From Rana temporaria (taxonomy: Eukaryota; Chordata; Amphibia; Anura; Ranidae): a stretch of 64,000 nucleotides of DNA. The DNA lies in the NCBI RefSeq assembly GCF_905171775.1, contig NC_053496.1, positions 180,205,759 to 180,269,758 of the forward strand, given 5' to 3'. The notes under the pieces are model-generated. The model was not told the origin of the DNA. It searched no databases and saw only the letters and a program-made list of their open reading frames with translations. The position numbers and the translations under genes were made by a program. Shown here piece after piece: positions 40,591 through 52,667 of the stretch. The stretch's first letter is position 1, and each line of letters starts with the position of its first letter.

Positions 40591-43500
40591 CTAAAATAGA
40601 AATACAAAGATTATTACTAGACATGAGCTGATTGGTTCCCCTAAACCAGGACTCCGCCCACATCAGGCAGCTTTGACTCTGAGGATCTTACAATTCCCCC
40701 CTCAAGGTAACTAGTAAATGGCTCCTCTGATCTCCTACTAGTTCTGATCATCAACCACGACGACCACCGCCACCGACCCAAAAAACAGAGAAAAAAAACC
40801 CTTCCGTCCCAACAAACACTCCTGCCATCTGCTGGCTCCACCGTCTGACAGCTCTTAAATAACCAAGGGGTGGGGCCATGCAGTGACATCACAGGATTAC
40901 ACTGCCCCCTTGTGACAGCACTGACCCAGCATGCCCTTGTTCGGTGACATCACAAGGGGGCGGTGCTGACACCTGATGAGTCTTCCGTTAAGGATGTGAT
41001 GGCACTGATGAGACTGCACTGCTGGGCACTGCTAAAGTTGTTAGTATTTATTTTTGTAACCTAATTCTGTATAAAATATTTAAACAATTTAATTTCATGA
41101 GATAATTTATAAGGGTGTGTTTAGGGGTGGGGAAGGGTAGGGGTTGGGTGGCGCAACTGGTGGAGAGTAACTCTTAAGGCCTGGCTAGTAGCTCTGGACT
41201 TGAAATTTTGAGCCCTGACATAGAGTATATAGTGCAGGGGTCAGGACTATGTACAGGATTTGACGAGTGGAAATTAGGTGAGGGAGAGTGAGGGGCCGTA
41301 TCGGAGGGGGAGGGGTTGGATGCCACCGGAAGGTGGGGTTAAAGCCGATTCTGCGATCGGCCAGCAAGGGAGAGGAAAGCCGACAGGGGATCTCTGCTGT
41401 CAGAGTTCTGCCTCCTGGACTGGCATTGGACCAGTGTGCTGTCTATCATTGGAGTCGGTCCAGGAGGTGGAACTTTGACAACAGAGATCCCATCTGTGTT
41501 ATCCGGCAGGCTTTCCTCTTCCTTCCCAGCAGTTGCCTTGCTGATCACAGAATCGGCTCCCATTTGGCTGCATTCATGGGCATGGATGAGGCTGCATTGA
41601 TAGGCACTGATAAGCTGCATTGATGGGCACTGATAAGCTGCATTGATGGGCACTAATATACTGTACTGGTGAGACCGCACTGATAAAATTGTTGTTAATA
41701 TTTATTTTTGTAACTTAATTCTGCATAAAACAATTAGTTTAATTTCATTAGATAATTTATGAGGGCGTGTTTAGGGGCATGGCAGGGTAGGGGTTGGGTG
41801 GGGCAACTGGTGGCGAGTAACTCTTGAGGCCTGGCTAGTAGCTAGCTATGAGCCCTGACATAGACTATATAGCGCAGGGGTCAGGAGAATGTAAGGTAAA
41901 ACAAAATATATAGTGAAGGGGTAAGGAGTACGTATTGTACAACAGAGTATTTAGTGCAGGGGTCAGGAGTATGTAATGTACAAAACGTAGTTTATAGTTC
42001 ATGGGTTAGGACTATGTACTTTACAACACAGAGTATATAGATAAGGTGTTAGGACAACATAAAGTGCAATATAAATTATATAGTGAACGTATTTACTATT
42101 AATGACCCACCTGTGCTGATCTCTGTAGGAGTGTCCTCCTCTATAAATGTCCCCGTTATTCCATCCTCCTCCATAGACTGCTGATCATCCCTCACATACG
42201 TCTCTTCTTCTTTAACCTCAACTTTTATATCTATCAGATCTTCACACTAAACCAAGAAAAGGATAGTATATGTATAACATAAGATTTAATATTGTGACAT
42301 CACATATAGAAAAGATCCACACATCGTCTCACAAGTCCATGTCCCAGATGTTCCGTTCAACCAACCTTGTAATGGTGGGGGATGGTGTGATCTTCCTGTG
42401 TGGAATCCCGGGAATACAGAGGACCTCCCCCTCCCATAGACTGCTGAGCTCCACTCATCGACATCTCTTCTTCTTCCTCTTTAATCTCAGCTTTGATGTC
42501 TTTCAGTTCCTCATCCTAAACCCCAAAGATGATAGAATATATGTGTAAAACGGAACAAGAGATTACATAGAAGAATGTCCTCTCATAGCTTAGAATTCTG
42601 TCCTGGTTGCTCAGTCCCACCTACCTGATGATGGTGAGGGATGGTGTGATCTTCCTGTGTGGAATCCCGAGGATGGGGACATCTCTCTGGTGGGTTCCCA
42701 TTATTGGATCCATCTGTAGGAAACACACACACTGACTGAATATATTGTTCCTATGTGTTTATCAGATGATGGGGGATCTAGGTGGACCCTCCGTACTGCT
42801 CTCTCCTTTACAATAAAGTCTCCTCTTACCCGGTGATGTGAGGGGCGGCTGATTCTCCATCATGACGTCCTTGTAGAGATCCTTGTGTCCTTCTAAATAC
42901 TCCCACTCCTCCATGGAGAAATAGACAGTGACATCCTGACACCTTATAGGAACCTGACACACACAATGATACAGTCACCATCCAGACACATCCCTTGTCT
43001 GTTACTGGATAATGTCCCAGATTTTCCGGCACCGCTCACCTCTCCTGTCAGCAGCTCCATCATCTTCTTGGTGACTTCTAGAATCTTCTCCATGTTGTGT
43101 CTCTCAGGTTTTAGGGAGTCACATGGAGGCACTGTGATGGTCATATGATCACCTGACTTCACAAGAGGAAATCTCTGTATTGGAGAACCAATAGGAATAT
43201 CATGTTAGTTTCCCAGAATCCTCCTTACCTCTCTGGTCAGGTCTGAGTTTTATTAATAGAGATAAGATTAATGTCATGTGACTTCCCAGAATCCTCCTCA
43301 CCTCTCCGGTCAGCAGGTAGAAGATCTTTAGGGTGAGGTTTAGGATCTTCTCCGTCATGTGACTCCGGTCCTCCTCCATCCTCATTAGTGCCGTCATTTG
43401 ATCTCTACAGGTCTCCTCGTAGATGGATAACTTTGGGAAATGAAAACAAGAATAATTTGGATGGTATTGGTCACACAATAATAGGATTGGGGGGGGGGGG

Positions 43501-45759
43501 GGGGGGGGGGTAATAGGAGGATTGATGTACATTTAAGAACTACTGCCCCCATGTGAACATATTTAGTTTGAACTATTTAGTGTTTGTTACAATTTTTGCC
43601 GGAGTTCTGGGCTAATCGGGATAATTGCCAGAACTCCAACTGCAAGGCTTCAATTTCCGGCAGCCTGCTGACTGATAGGAGTGATGTGAATGTCACTCTC
43701 TGTAGTAAGAGAAGGGATTGGATTGGATAGGAGGATGCTGTTGGTGAAGTAGAGGACTGGAGGTAGTGGCGGAACTACCAGGATCACAAAAGTCGCACTT
43801 GCAACCAGGCGGGGGGGGGGGCAGAAGGGTTGCTGGCCGGGGGCTCTGATCCGAGAGTGTAGGAGGCGCTGATAGGCAGCACTGATGGGCTGCACTAGTA
43901 GGCGACACTGGTGAGCACTGATAGGTGGCATATTGATGAGCACTGATAGGCAGCACTGATGAACACTGATAGGCAGCATTTATGAGCACTGCTAGGTGGC
44001 CCTGATGAGCACCAATAGGCAGCACTGATGAACAGTAATAGGTGGCCCTGATGGGCACTAGTAGGCAGCATTGATGAGCACTGATAGGCGACATTGATGA
44101 GCACTGATAGGTGGCACTGGTGCGCACTAATAGGTGGCATTGATGGACACTGATGGGGCAGGACTGGTAATCAGGCTACCAATGATCAGTGCCCTAATTA
44201 TCAGTATAAACAATGTACCGACAGTCTTTTCTGGTTAACGGCTCTCCTTTCCTTACACAGACATAGTGTGGTGTGATTGGCCCTAAAGGACACAGCATGC
44301 TGGATGCACGCCCCAGGGGGAGGCAGGGTTCTGGGAGGATGTCCATAGACACCCTTCCAGAAATGGAAAACTGGGGCTTAGATGGAAAAAGGAGGGGAGG
44401 GGTCTGGGGGGCCCTTCATGGTTTCTTGCACTGGGGCCCTGAAGGTTCCAGTAACGCCTCTGGTTGGGGGGTGATTTTGTTCTCATCCCTCCAATGGCAG
44501 CCCAGTGTGGGTAGGAGTGTGGCATGGACTCAGGGGTTTCTGGATTGAATTCCAGTATCAGACTCTGACACAGTCATGGGACGAGTGTGTACCCAGGGTG
44601 AAGGACTTCCCTTCTTCATTCCACTTAGTGTCCTGGAAAATAATACTTGACCAGTAACATGGGAAGAAGGTGAGGACTGCCTTCATTTCCTGGTGGGCAT
44701 TCTGTAAGGAGGACGAAAAGTGCAGGCAGGAGGACAATCATTGATCAAGAGCCCCCTCCCTACCTTGGAGGTTCCCTGAGCCCTACAGCCTCCTCTTCCC
44801 CCCCAAAAAAACTGATCCTGTTCTCTTAAAGAATGTTATAGAGCACAGTGCTTGTGCTGTGTCATTTGGCCCCCTGTATACCGTAAAAAACTGGCTATAC
44901 CCTCCTCCCTGCAAACATACCATGATAATCATGGCTGCTGAGCCCCTGATACCGTGGCCTGTTTGCGTGATTCCGTCAGCCGCAGCTTTCCCTGTGTCTT
45001 CCTCCTGTTCCCCTCTCTGCTCATACCTGTGGATGCCCCCCCTGCTCCTGCTTCTCTCTTATCTGATTATAAATCTTCTTATCCCTTCTGTAGCATTAAA
45101 ACATCTGTCCCTGTGCCTGTGTAATGTAAAAACTCAGCCGATCTGTACCTATATAAATGGCTCCCGGCGCCCAGTTGATTGTCAGCTCTCTCCCTCTCCT
45201 CCTCTGGCAGACACCAGCTCCTGTGTGTTCACACACTCCACATGCAGAGCCCGCCAGGAAGTCGTCACTACGCTGCGCTAATCACAGGCAGGGAGACATT
45301 GTCCCGATGCTCGGCTGCAGAGATCAGGAAATGTCTCACTGCCTGTGATTAGCGCAGCGCCGTGCCGACTTCCTGGTGGGCTCTGCACGTGGGCTGTGCG
45401 AACACGCCGGAGCTCATCCCTAGTCAGCAGGACGGCACGGCCCCAACGACTGCAGCTCTGAGCAGGCGAAAAAGGGGAGCCGAGAGGTCAGCTGAGCGCC
45501 CGGAGTGTAGCTTGTACAGGTACAGATCGACCAGGTAACTGGGGAAATAACCCTGAAAGGGTTAATCTATGTTTCCACACTATATATGTGTGTATCATCA
45601 TCTACTGGAGATAAAATACGTCACAGTGACTATGGAGGAAGAGGATGGACATAGAAAATAAGATCTTATTACCTCCTCTGCTGCCAGTTCCAGCAATGTC
45701 TCCTCTCTACTTCCTCCCGACTCACCTCTCACCCAAAACTTCCTGTCTGTACCTGACAT
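38942..45759 (-). CDS. Gene D: KRAB-C2H2 zinc-finger protein, complete exon set
   Basis: Minus-strand exons are 45759-45673, 43430-43302, 43156-43040, 42953-42830 (KRAB), 42713-42625, 42515-42366, 42246-42111 and 40590-38942. The joined frame is 826 codons plus stop; from the exon 2 ATG (43397) it is 786 residues. Exon 5 is 89 bp instead of 98, an in-frame loss of three residues from PLYSRDS. Exon 7 is 136 bp and begins CED rather than GED. Its KRAB box, helix exons and all eleven fingers are intact, so this is the best candidate for a fully functional member. Confidence 0.88.
40591..42110 (-). other. Gene D intron 7
   Basis: Contains two copies of a dispersed repeat (41040-41220, 41690-41855), a short 24-bp repeat run (about 41575-41670, gcattgatgggcactgataa) and a roughly 43-bp minisatellite (41865-42060). 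Confidence 0.5.
42830..42953 (-). CDS. Gene D exon 4: KRAB-A-like box
   Basis: The exon encodes VPIRCQDVTVYFSMEEWEYL, EGHKDLYKDVMMENQPPL and TSP with canonical borders and the same 124-bp length and phase as A and B. Confidence 0.9.
43431..45672 (-). other. Gene D intron 1
   Basis: Contains a 22-base G-run (about 43488-43510), 23-24-bp repeats (43863-44160), a truncated conserved block (44540-44700) and palindromic MITE copy 2 at 45222-45423. No exon seen. Confidence 0.5.
45222..45423. mobile_element. Palindromic MITE, copy 2
   Basis: Shares the cagggagacattgtcccgat centre and agcgcagcgccgtg arm with 19567-19788. It is inserted at a different place in intron 1. Confidence 0.65.
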
Positions 45760-45815
45760 CACTTCCTGTCTGTACCTGACATCACTTCCTGTGTTCCATA
45801 GAGACTTCCTGTCTG
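45673..45815 (-). promoter_or_regulatory. Gene D first exon and tandem ETS/CRE-like motifs
   Basis: The donor is at 45673/45672 and the in-frame ATG at 45759 (MSGTDRKFWVRGESGG). Two copies of CAGGAAGTGATGTCAGG follow upstream on the minus strand. Confidence 0.55.
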
Positions 45816-46029
45816 GGAAGAAGTGAGATCACCATCTTGTGGATCTCAGAGGATTATACATTATACATACAATTTGTGATTAAATACAATTTACAATAAT
45901 ACATAATTCTAATCACAATACAGAGGTCAGTGTCACCCCCCTTCATAATACATGGGTCAGAGTCACCTCTTCCTTCATAATACAGGGGTCAGTGTCACCT
46001 CCCCGCTCAGAAGCGATTCAGTTCGCATG

Positions 46030-46400
46030 CGCCGCGCTTTATAAGTTTTTCATTCATTCATTCATTCATAATACATGGGTCAGAGTCACCTCTTCCTTCA
46101 TAATACAGGGGTCAGTGTCACCCCCCCCTTCATAATACATGGGTCAGAGTCACCTCTTCCTTCATAATACAGGGGTCAGTGTCACCTCCCCTTCCCCCTT
46201 CATAATACAGGGGTCAGTGTCACCTCCCCTTCCCCCTTCATAATACAGGGGTCAGTGTCACCTCCCCTTCCCCCTTCATAATACAGGGGTCAGTGTCACC
46301 TCCCCTTCCCCCTTCATAATACAGGGGTCAGTGTCACCTCCCCTTCCCCTTTCATAATACAGGGGTCAGTGTCACCTCCCCTTCCCCCTTCATAATACAG
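46030..46400. repeat. 38-bp minisatellite
   Basis: About eight copies of a 38-base unit with ttcataatacaggggtcagt and a C-rich tail, preceded by (cattcatt)n at about 46048-46068. Confidence 0.85.
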
Positions 46401-46739
46401 GCCAGATATGACCATTTGCTTTACCCAGCCCTTGGAGCACTATTTCATCCACTGATACCAACAATGGGGCATAATTCCCCCCCACTGACACCAGTAAAGG
46501 GGCACAATTCCTCCCAATGACACCAACGATGGGGTACAATTCCTCCCAATGACACCAATGTGGGACGCAATTCCTCCCAATGACACAAACAATGGGGTAC
46601 AATTCCTTCCAATATCACCAATGATGGGGTACAATTCCTCCCAATGATGGAACACAATTCCTCCCAATGGCCACAGTTTGGCCCTCTAAAGCCAGGACAG
46701 TAAACTTGCCCTTGTTTAGAAAGTTTGGAGACCCCTGTT

Positions 46740-48108
46740 CTCTATACTGACACACCGATATGTGGGGTCCTCTATACTGATAGACTGATATGTGGGGTCC
46801 TCTATAATAACACACTGATATGTGGGGCTCCTCTATAATGACACACTGATATGTGGGGCTCCTCTATAATGACACACTGATATGTGGGTCCTCTATAATA
46901 ACACACTGATATGTGGAGTCCTCTATACCGAAACACTGATATGTGGGGTCCTCTATGCTGACACACTGATATGTGGGGTCCTCTATACTGACACACTGAT
47001 ATGTGGGGTCCTCTATGCTGACACACTGATATGCGGGGTCCTCTATACCGACACACCGATATGTGGGGTCCTCTATACTGACACACTGATATGTGGGGTC
47101 CTCTATACTGACACACTGATATGAGGGGTCCTTTATACTGACACACTGATATGAGGGGTTCTTTGTACTGACACAATGATTTGTGGGGGTCCTCTATACT
47201 GACACACTGATATGTGGGGTCCTCTATACTGACACACTGATATGAGGGGTCCTTTATACTGACACACTGATATGAGGGGTTCTTTGTACTGACACAACGA
47301 TTTGTGGGGGTCCTCTATACTGACACACTGATATGTGGGGTCCTCTATACTGACACACCGATATGTGGGGGGTCCTCTATACTGACACACTGATATGTGG
47401 GGTCCCTCTATACTAACACACTGATATGTAGGGTCCTCTATACTACACACTGATATGTAGAGCCTTTATACTGACACACTGATATGTGGGGTCCCTCCAT
47501 ACTGATATGTGGGGTCCCTCTATACCGACACACTGATATGTGGGGTCCCTCTATACCGACACACTAATATGTGGGGTCCTCTATACCGACATAGTAATAT
47601 GTGGGGTCCCTCTATACTGACACACTGATATGTAGGGTCCTCTATACTGATATGTGGGGTCCTCTATACTGACACACTGATATGTGGGGTCCCTCTATAC
47701 TGACACGCTGATATGTGGGGTCCCTCTATACTGACACACTGATATGTGGGGTCCTCTATACTGACACACTGATATGTGGGGTCCTCTATACTGACACACT
47801 GATATGTGGGGTCCTTTATACTGACACGCTGATATGTGGGGTCCTTTATACTGACACACTGATATGTGGGGTCCTCTATACTGATATGTGGGGTCCCTCT
47901 ATACCGACACACTAATATGTGGGGCCCTCTATACTGACACGCTGATATGTGGGGTCCCTCTATACTGACACACTGATATGTGGGGTCCATCTATAATGAC
48001 ACACTGATATGTGGGGCCCTCTATACTGACACGCTGATATGTGGGGTCCCTCTATACTGACACACTGATATGTGGGGTCCCTCTATACCGACACGCTGAT
48101 ATGTGGGA
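46740..48108. repeat. 30-bp minisatellite, main array
   Basis: About 45 copies of the gacacactgatatgtggggt unit with frequent 1-base length variants. Open frames across it on both strands are artefacts of the repeat. Confidence 0.92.
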
Positions 48109-48401
48109 AAGATTCGACATAGAGAAAAGATTGAACATTATAGAGAAAAAAAAAATCGCTGCTGGAATTGGGTGGAAGAAGTAAAATAATGATGATGATG
48201 ATGATGATGAATGTTATGAATCTTCTTTGAACATTCATCAGACACCATAAGCCTTCAATGACAGATTTTACCTTAATTAATTTGGATTTTAGGACAAATG
48301 CAATTTTTAACAAAAAACAAAATAAATAATAACGAATTTCGGGAGTAACAAAATAAATTTATTTTTCGGACGAAAACTAAATATTTCAGTATGCACATGT
48401 C
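48109..48401. other. AT-rich insertion splitting the 30-bp array
   Basis: Unrelated sequence with an (atg)n microsatellite (48188-48212) separates two parts of the same array. No terminal repeats are obvious. Confidence 0.4.
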
Positions 48402-48645
48402 TAGTCCCTCTATACTGACACACTAATATGTGGGGTCCTCTATACTGACACACTGATATGTGGGGTCCTCTATACTGATATGTGGGGTCCCTCTATAATG
48501 ACACACTGATAAGTGGGGTCCATCTATACTGACACACTGATAAGTGGGGTCCATCTATACTGACACACTGATACGTGGGGGTCCTCTATAATGACACACT
48601 GATATGTGGGGGTCCTCTATAATGACACACTGATATGTGGGGTTG
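48402..48645. repeat. 30-bp minisatellite, distal part
   Basis: About eight further copies, immediately followed by 43-bp array 4. Confidence 0.88.
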
Positions 48646-49406
48646 TATATGATACAGTGCTGACCCCTACACTCTGTACCCTGGGCTTTATATGATATAC
48701 TCCTGACCACTGCACTCTGTACCCTGGGCTGTATATGATATACTCCTGACCACTACACTCTGTACCCTGGACTGTATATGATATACTCCTGACCACTGCA
48801 CTCTGTACCCTGGGCTGTATATGATATACTCCTGACCACTGCACTCTGTACCCTGGGCTTTATATGATATACTCCTGACCACTGCACTCTGTACCCTGGG
48901 CTGTATATGATATACTCCTGACCACTACACTCTGTACCCTGGACTGTATATGATATACTCCTGATCACTGCACTCTGTACCCTGGACTGTATATGATATA
49001 CTCCTGACCACTGCACTCTGTACCCTGGGCTTTATATGATATACTCCTGACCACTGCACTCTGTACCCTGGGCTGTATATGATATACTCCTGACCACTGC
49101 ACTCTGTACCCTGGGCTTTATATGATATACTCCTGACCACTGCACTCTGTACCCTGGGTTGTATATGATATACTCCTGACCACTACACTCTGTATCCTGG
49201 GCTGTATATGATATACTCCTGACCACTGCACTCTGTACCCTGGGTTGTATATGATATAGTGCTGACCACTGCACTCTGTACCCTGGGCTGTATATGATAT
49301 ACTCCTGACCACTGCACTCTGTACCCTGGGCTTTATATGATATACTCCTGACCCCTGCACTCTGTACCCTGGGCTGTATATGATATACTCCTGACCTCTG
49401 CACTCC
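48645..49406. repeat. 43-bp minisatellite, array 4
   Basis: About 17 copies, 3' of gene E. Some units carry gggctttatatg in place of gggctgtatatg. Confidence 0.92.
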
Positions 49407-49662
49407 AGACCATTATTCTCAGGTAACTCTAATCTGATGACCTGTAAAGTCTATTAAAGCCTCACCCATGAACAATGTCTGGATATGGAAGATTGTCATC
49501 ATTGCACCGACACACACAAGAGTTTTCAATACATTTTTTATTATAATTTGAAGAAGATTGCAGACATAAAATCAGGAAATAATAAGGGTAGAAATCCGAT
49601 TGGCCAGGAAAATCACTTGTTAAAACAATGGGAAAAAACTGCGCTTCCTGCCAAACCTATAA

Positions 49663-52107
49663 AGCAGCCTTGATCAAATGGCGGCCCGCGGTCCGAACAC
49701 AGGCCGCCAGTGTAAAGTGAAAAACAAAAACAAAAAGGTAGCAAGCATAACACCGCTTCTCAGGCACGCTCAATCTGTGGCCTGGGTTTGACCAATCACC
49801 AAGTAATGGTGTTGTTACCCTAACCAAGAGAGCATACAGAGAAACTGGTTGGCCCCTGGCAAAAGTTGTAAAGTGCCTCCGCTCCGCTGCCATTGGCTGC
49901 AGGGATCCTGGGTGTCCCTGCAGCCAATGACATTACATGCTGATGCCTATCTCGGAGCTCCCGGCCGGGCCGCAACGTGCACGCCCGCCCGCCGGTTGCT
50001 CGTTATCTCGGCTCCCGACTTGCTGGCCGCGCCCCGTCCCTTCAGCAAGACTCCCAGTGTAGCCATCGCTCCTGCAACTTGCTACCTAAGCTGGCTTCCG
50101 CTCCCTGCCTGCCATCATGGTACGTGGGATGTAATATTTACAGGGGCACACGGATGGGCACATTTTCTCTTAAGAGGCATGCTTATGGGCACATTGTATG
50201 TTAAGGCTCACTCTGATGGACACAACAAAATGTGCCTATCAGAGTGCCCCTTTACATAAAATATGCCAATCAGTGTACCCCTTAACATAAAATAAGGGGC
50301 ATTCTGTTGAGGATATTTTATGTTAAAGTTCCCACTAATGGGGACATTTTGTTGTGCCCATCAGAGGGCCCCTTAACATAAAATGTGCCCATCAGAGTGA
50401 ACCTTAAAATAAAATGGGGGATGCTGGTGGGCACATTTTATGTTAAGAGGGCACTCTGATGGGCACATAATATGCTAGTGGAGGCACTCTGACAGGAATA
50501 CCTGATGTATAGTGGCACTGTGATGGGGACACCTGATGTGAAGGAGCACTGTGATGGGCAAATCTAATGTAAGGCGGCACTGTGATGGGGACACCTAAAG
50601 TAAAGGGGCACTCTGATGGGGACACCTCATGTAAAGGGGCACACCTGTTGTGATGGGGACACCTATGTAAGGGGGCACTTTGACGGTAATACCCGATGTA
50701 TGGTGGCACTGTGATGGGGACACCTGATGTAAAGGAGAACTGTGATGGGAACAGCTGATGTACGGGGGCACTGTGATGGGGACACCTAAAGTAAAGGGGC
50801 ACTCTGATGGGGACACCTCATGTTAAGGGGCACACCTGTTGTGATGGGGACACCTATGTAAGGGGGCACTTTGACAGGAATACCCGATGTATGGTGGCAC
50901 TGTGATGGGGACACCTGATGTGAAGGAGCACTGTGATGGGGACACCTGATGTAAAGGAGCACTGTGATGGGGACACCTGATGTAAAGGAGCACTGTGATA
51001 GGGACACCTGATGTAAAGGAGCACTGTGATGGGGACACCTGATGTAAAGGAGCACTGTGATGGGGACACCTGATGTAAAGGAGCACTGTGATGGGGACAC
51101 CTGATGTAAAGGAGCACTGTGATGGGGACACCTGATGTAAAGGAGCACTGTGATGGGGACAGCTGATGTAAAGGAGCACTGTGATGGGGACAGCTGATGT
51201 AAAGGAGCACTGTGATGGGGACAGCTGATGTAAAGGAGCACTGTGATGGGGACAGCTAAAGTAAAAGGGGCACTCTGATGGAAACACCTCAAGTAAAGGG
51301 GCACACCTGATGTGATGGGGACACCTATGTAAGGGGGCACTTTGACGGGAATACCTGATGTGAAGGAGCACTGTGATGGGGACACCTGATGTAAAGGAGC
51401 ACTGTGATGGGGACACCTGATGTAAGGCGGCACTGTGATGGGGACACCTGATGTAAGGCGGCACTGTGATGGGGACACCTGATGTAAGGCGGCACTGTGA
51501 TGGGGACACCTAAAGCAATTTTATAGCTATCTGCAATAAACGCATGCAGTTCAGCGTGAACTCAGGATATCTCCGTTCAGGCTATTGACACGTCCTCTGC
51601 TGAATGATGTGTTCCTAGCAGAAGATAAGAAAGGTATGATATCAGGGATTTATGCTAGACTGCTCAGTGCATCACACGATGCCTCTACACTTCCGTGCAG
51701 AACGGGGTGGGAAAAAGATCTAGGCCCCATAGACGGAGAAACCCGAGAGCTGTGCCTTGCATCTGCCCCATTAGTTTCAGTTTCTGCGTCCCGCAGACTA
51801 TCACATTTATTTTTGCTTCATAGAGTATACAGGACTACAGTTCGCCTACATAAATAGGGATGTTGGGATACGCCACTTTGTCCAAAATCAGTGGCGGTGC
51901 GTCCATAGAGGGCGCAGGAGCGCCGCCCCCTCTCTCTCCTGCACCGCCACTGATCAACAATACATGGATTCATGCATTGCATGAATCCATGTATTGTTGC
52001 TTCCGCCCGCTATTCAGATGGCCGGCCCCCTGGTGAGCGCCGGTCATTTGAATAACGGCAGCTGGTTGGCTTTGGAAGTGCCTATCAGAGCCAGCGGTTA
52101 CATTTCC
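49663..52107. mobile_element. 2.4-kb insertion in the gene E 3' flank
   Basis: The 3' flank is continuous in C and D (cctataaag then taataaatcccgatatgtga), but in E it is interrupted between 49662 and about 52107. The insert holds a GC-rich stretch (49860-50120), the 31-bp array and an end with an inverted repeat tacatggattcatgcattgc (51962). Several elements may be involved; no target duplication was identified. Confidence 0.5.
50440..51515. repeat. 31-bp minisatellite
   Basis: About 34 copies of a 31-base unit containing gatggggacacctgatgtaa. Frames of up to 230 codons on the minus strand are explained by a stop-free repeat and are not genes. Confidence 0.9.
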
Positions 52108-52296
52108 GGCACTCACTGCTACCCGACTAAAATACACCAAATCTAATACCAACACCAAGTGTTACACTGACCTTTATATATCATCTCATATCATTGTTTT
52201 ATTTATTCAACTAATCTTCCAAAAATAAACCTCTAATTGTCTGTGAAGGTTTCCACCCCAAAATGTCCTCAGCCAATGAAAGGTAAGGACTCCATT

Positions 52297-52302
52297 TTTA
52301 TT
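52297..52302 (-). terminator. Polyadenylation signal, gene E
   Basis: AATAAA about 370 bases downstream of the gene E stop in conserved 3' flanking sequence. Gene B lacks this whole block and its signal was not identified. Confidence 0.5.
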
Positions 52303-52667
52303 TTTCTCCTGCTATCAATGGCCGACATGGTACAACACTTCATCCATGTCTTTGGTGATCTCTGATCTCCTTATCAACTGTTTCTTACATGATGAAGATC
52401 AGCCATGGAGTATATCTGAGGTGTATATCAGGGTGTGCTTCTTCCCCACATGTCCAGCAACATTCACATACAAGACATTTCCCGCACTAATACACCTTGA
52501 GGGTTGTGTGGGACCCCTGATGTACAGGAAGACAGGACTTCAGTGATGAACAATTCCCTCACTCAGGACAGGAATGTGGCTTCTCCCCCGTGTGAGATCT
52601 CTGATGTCTGTCAAGATGGCATTTCTGTGAAAAACACTTCCCGCACTCAGAACATGAATATAGCTTC

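Noticed and set aside
50443..51509. Minus-strand frames up to 230 codons rich in SPSQCSFTSGVPITV.
   Set aside because: Produced by the 31-bp minisatellite; unit length and drift explain the frame.
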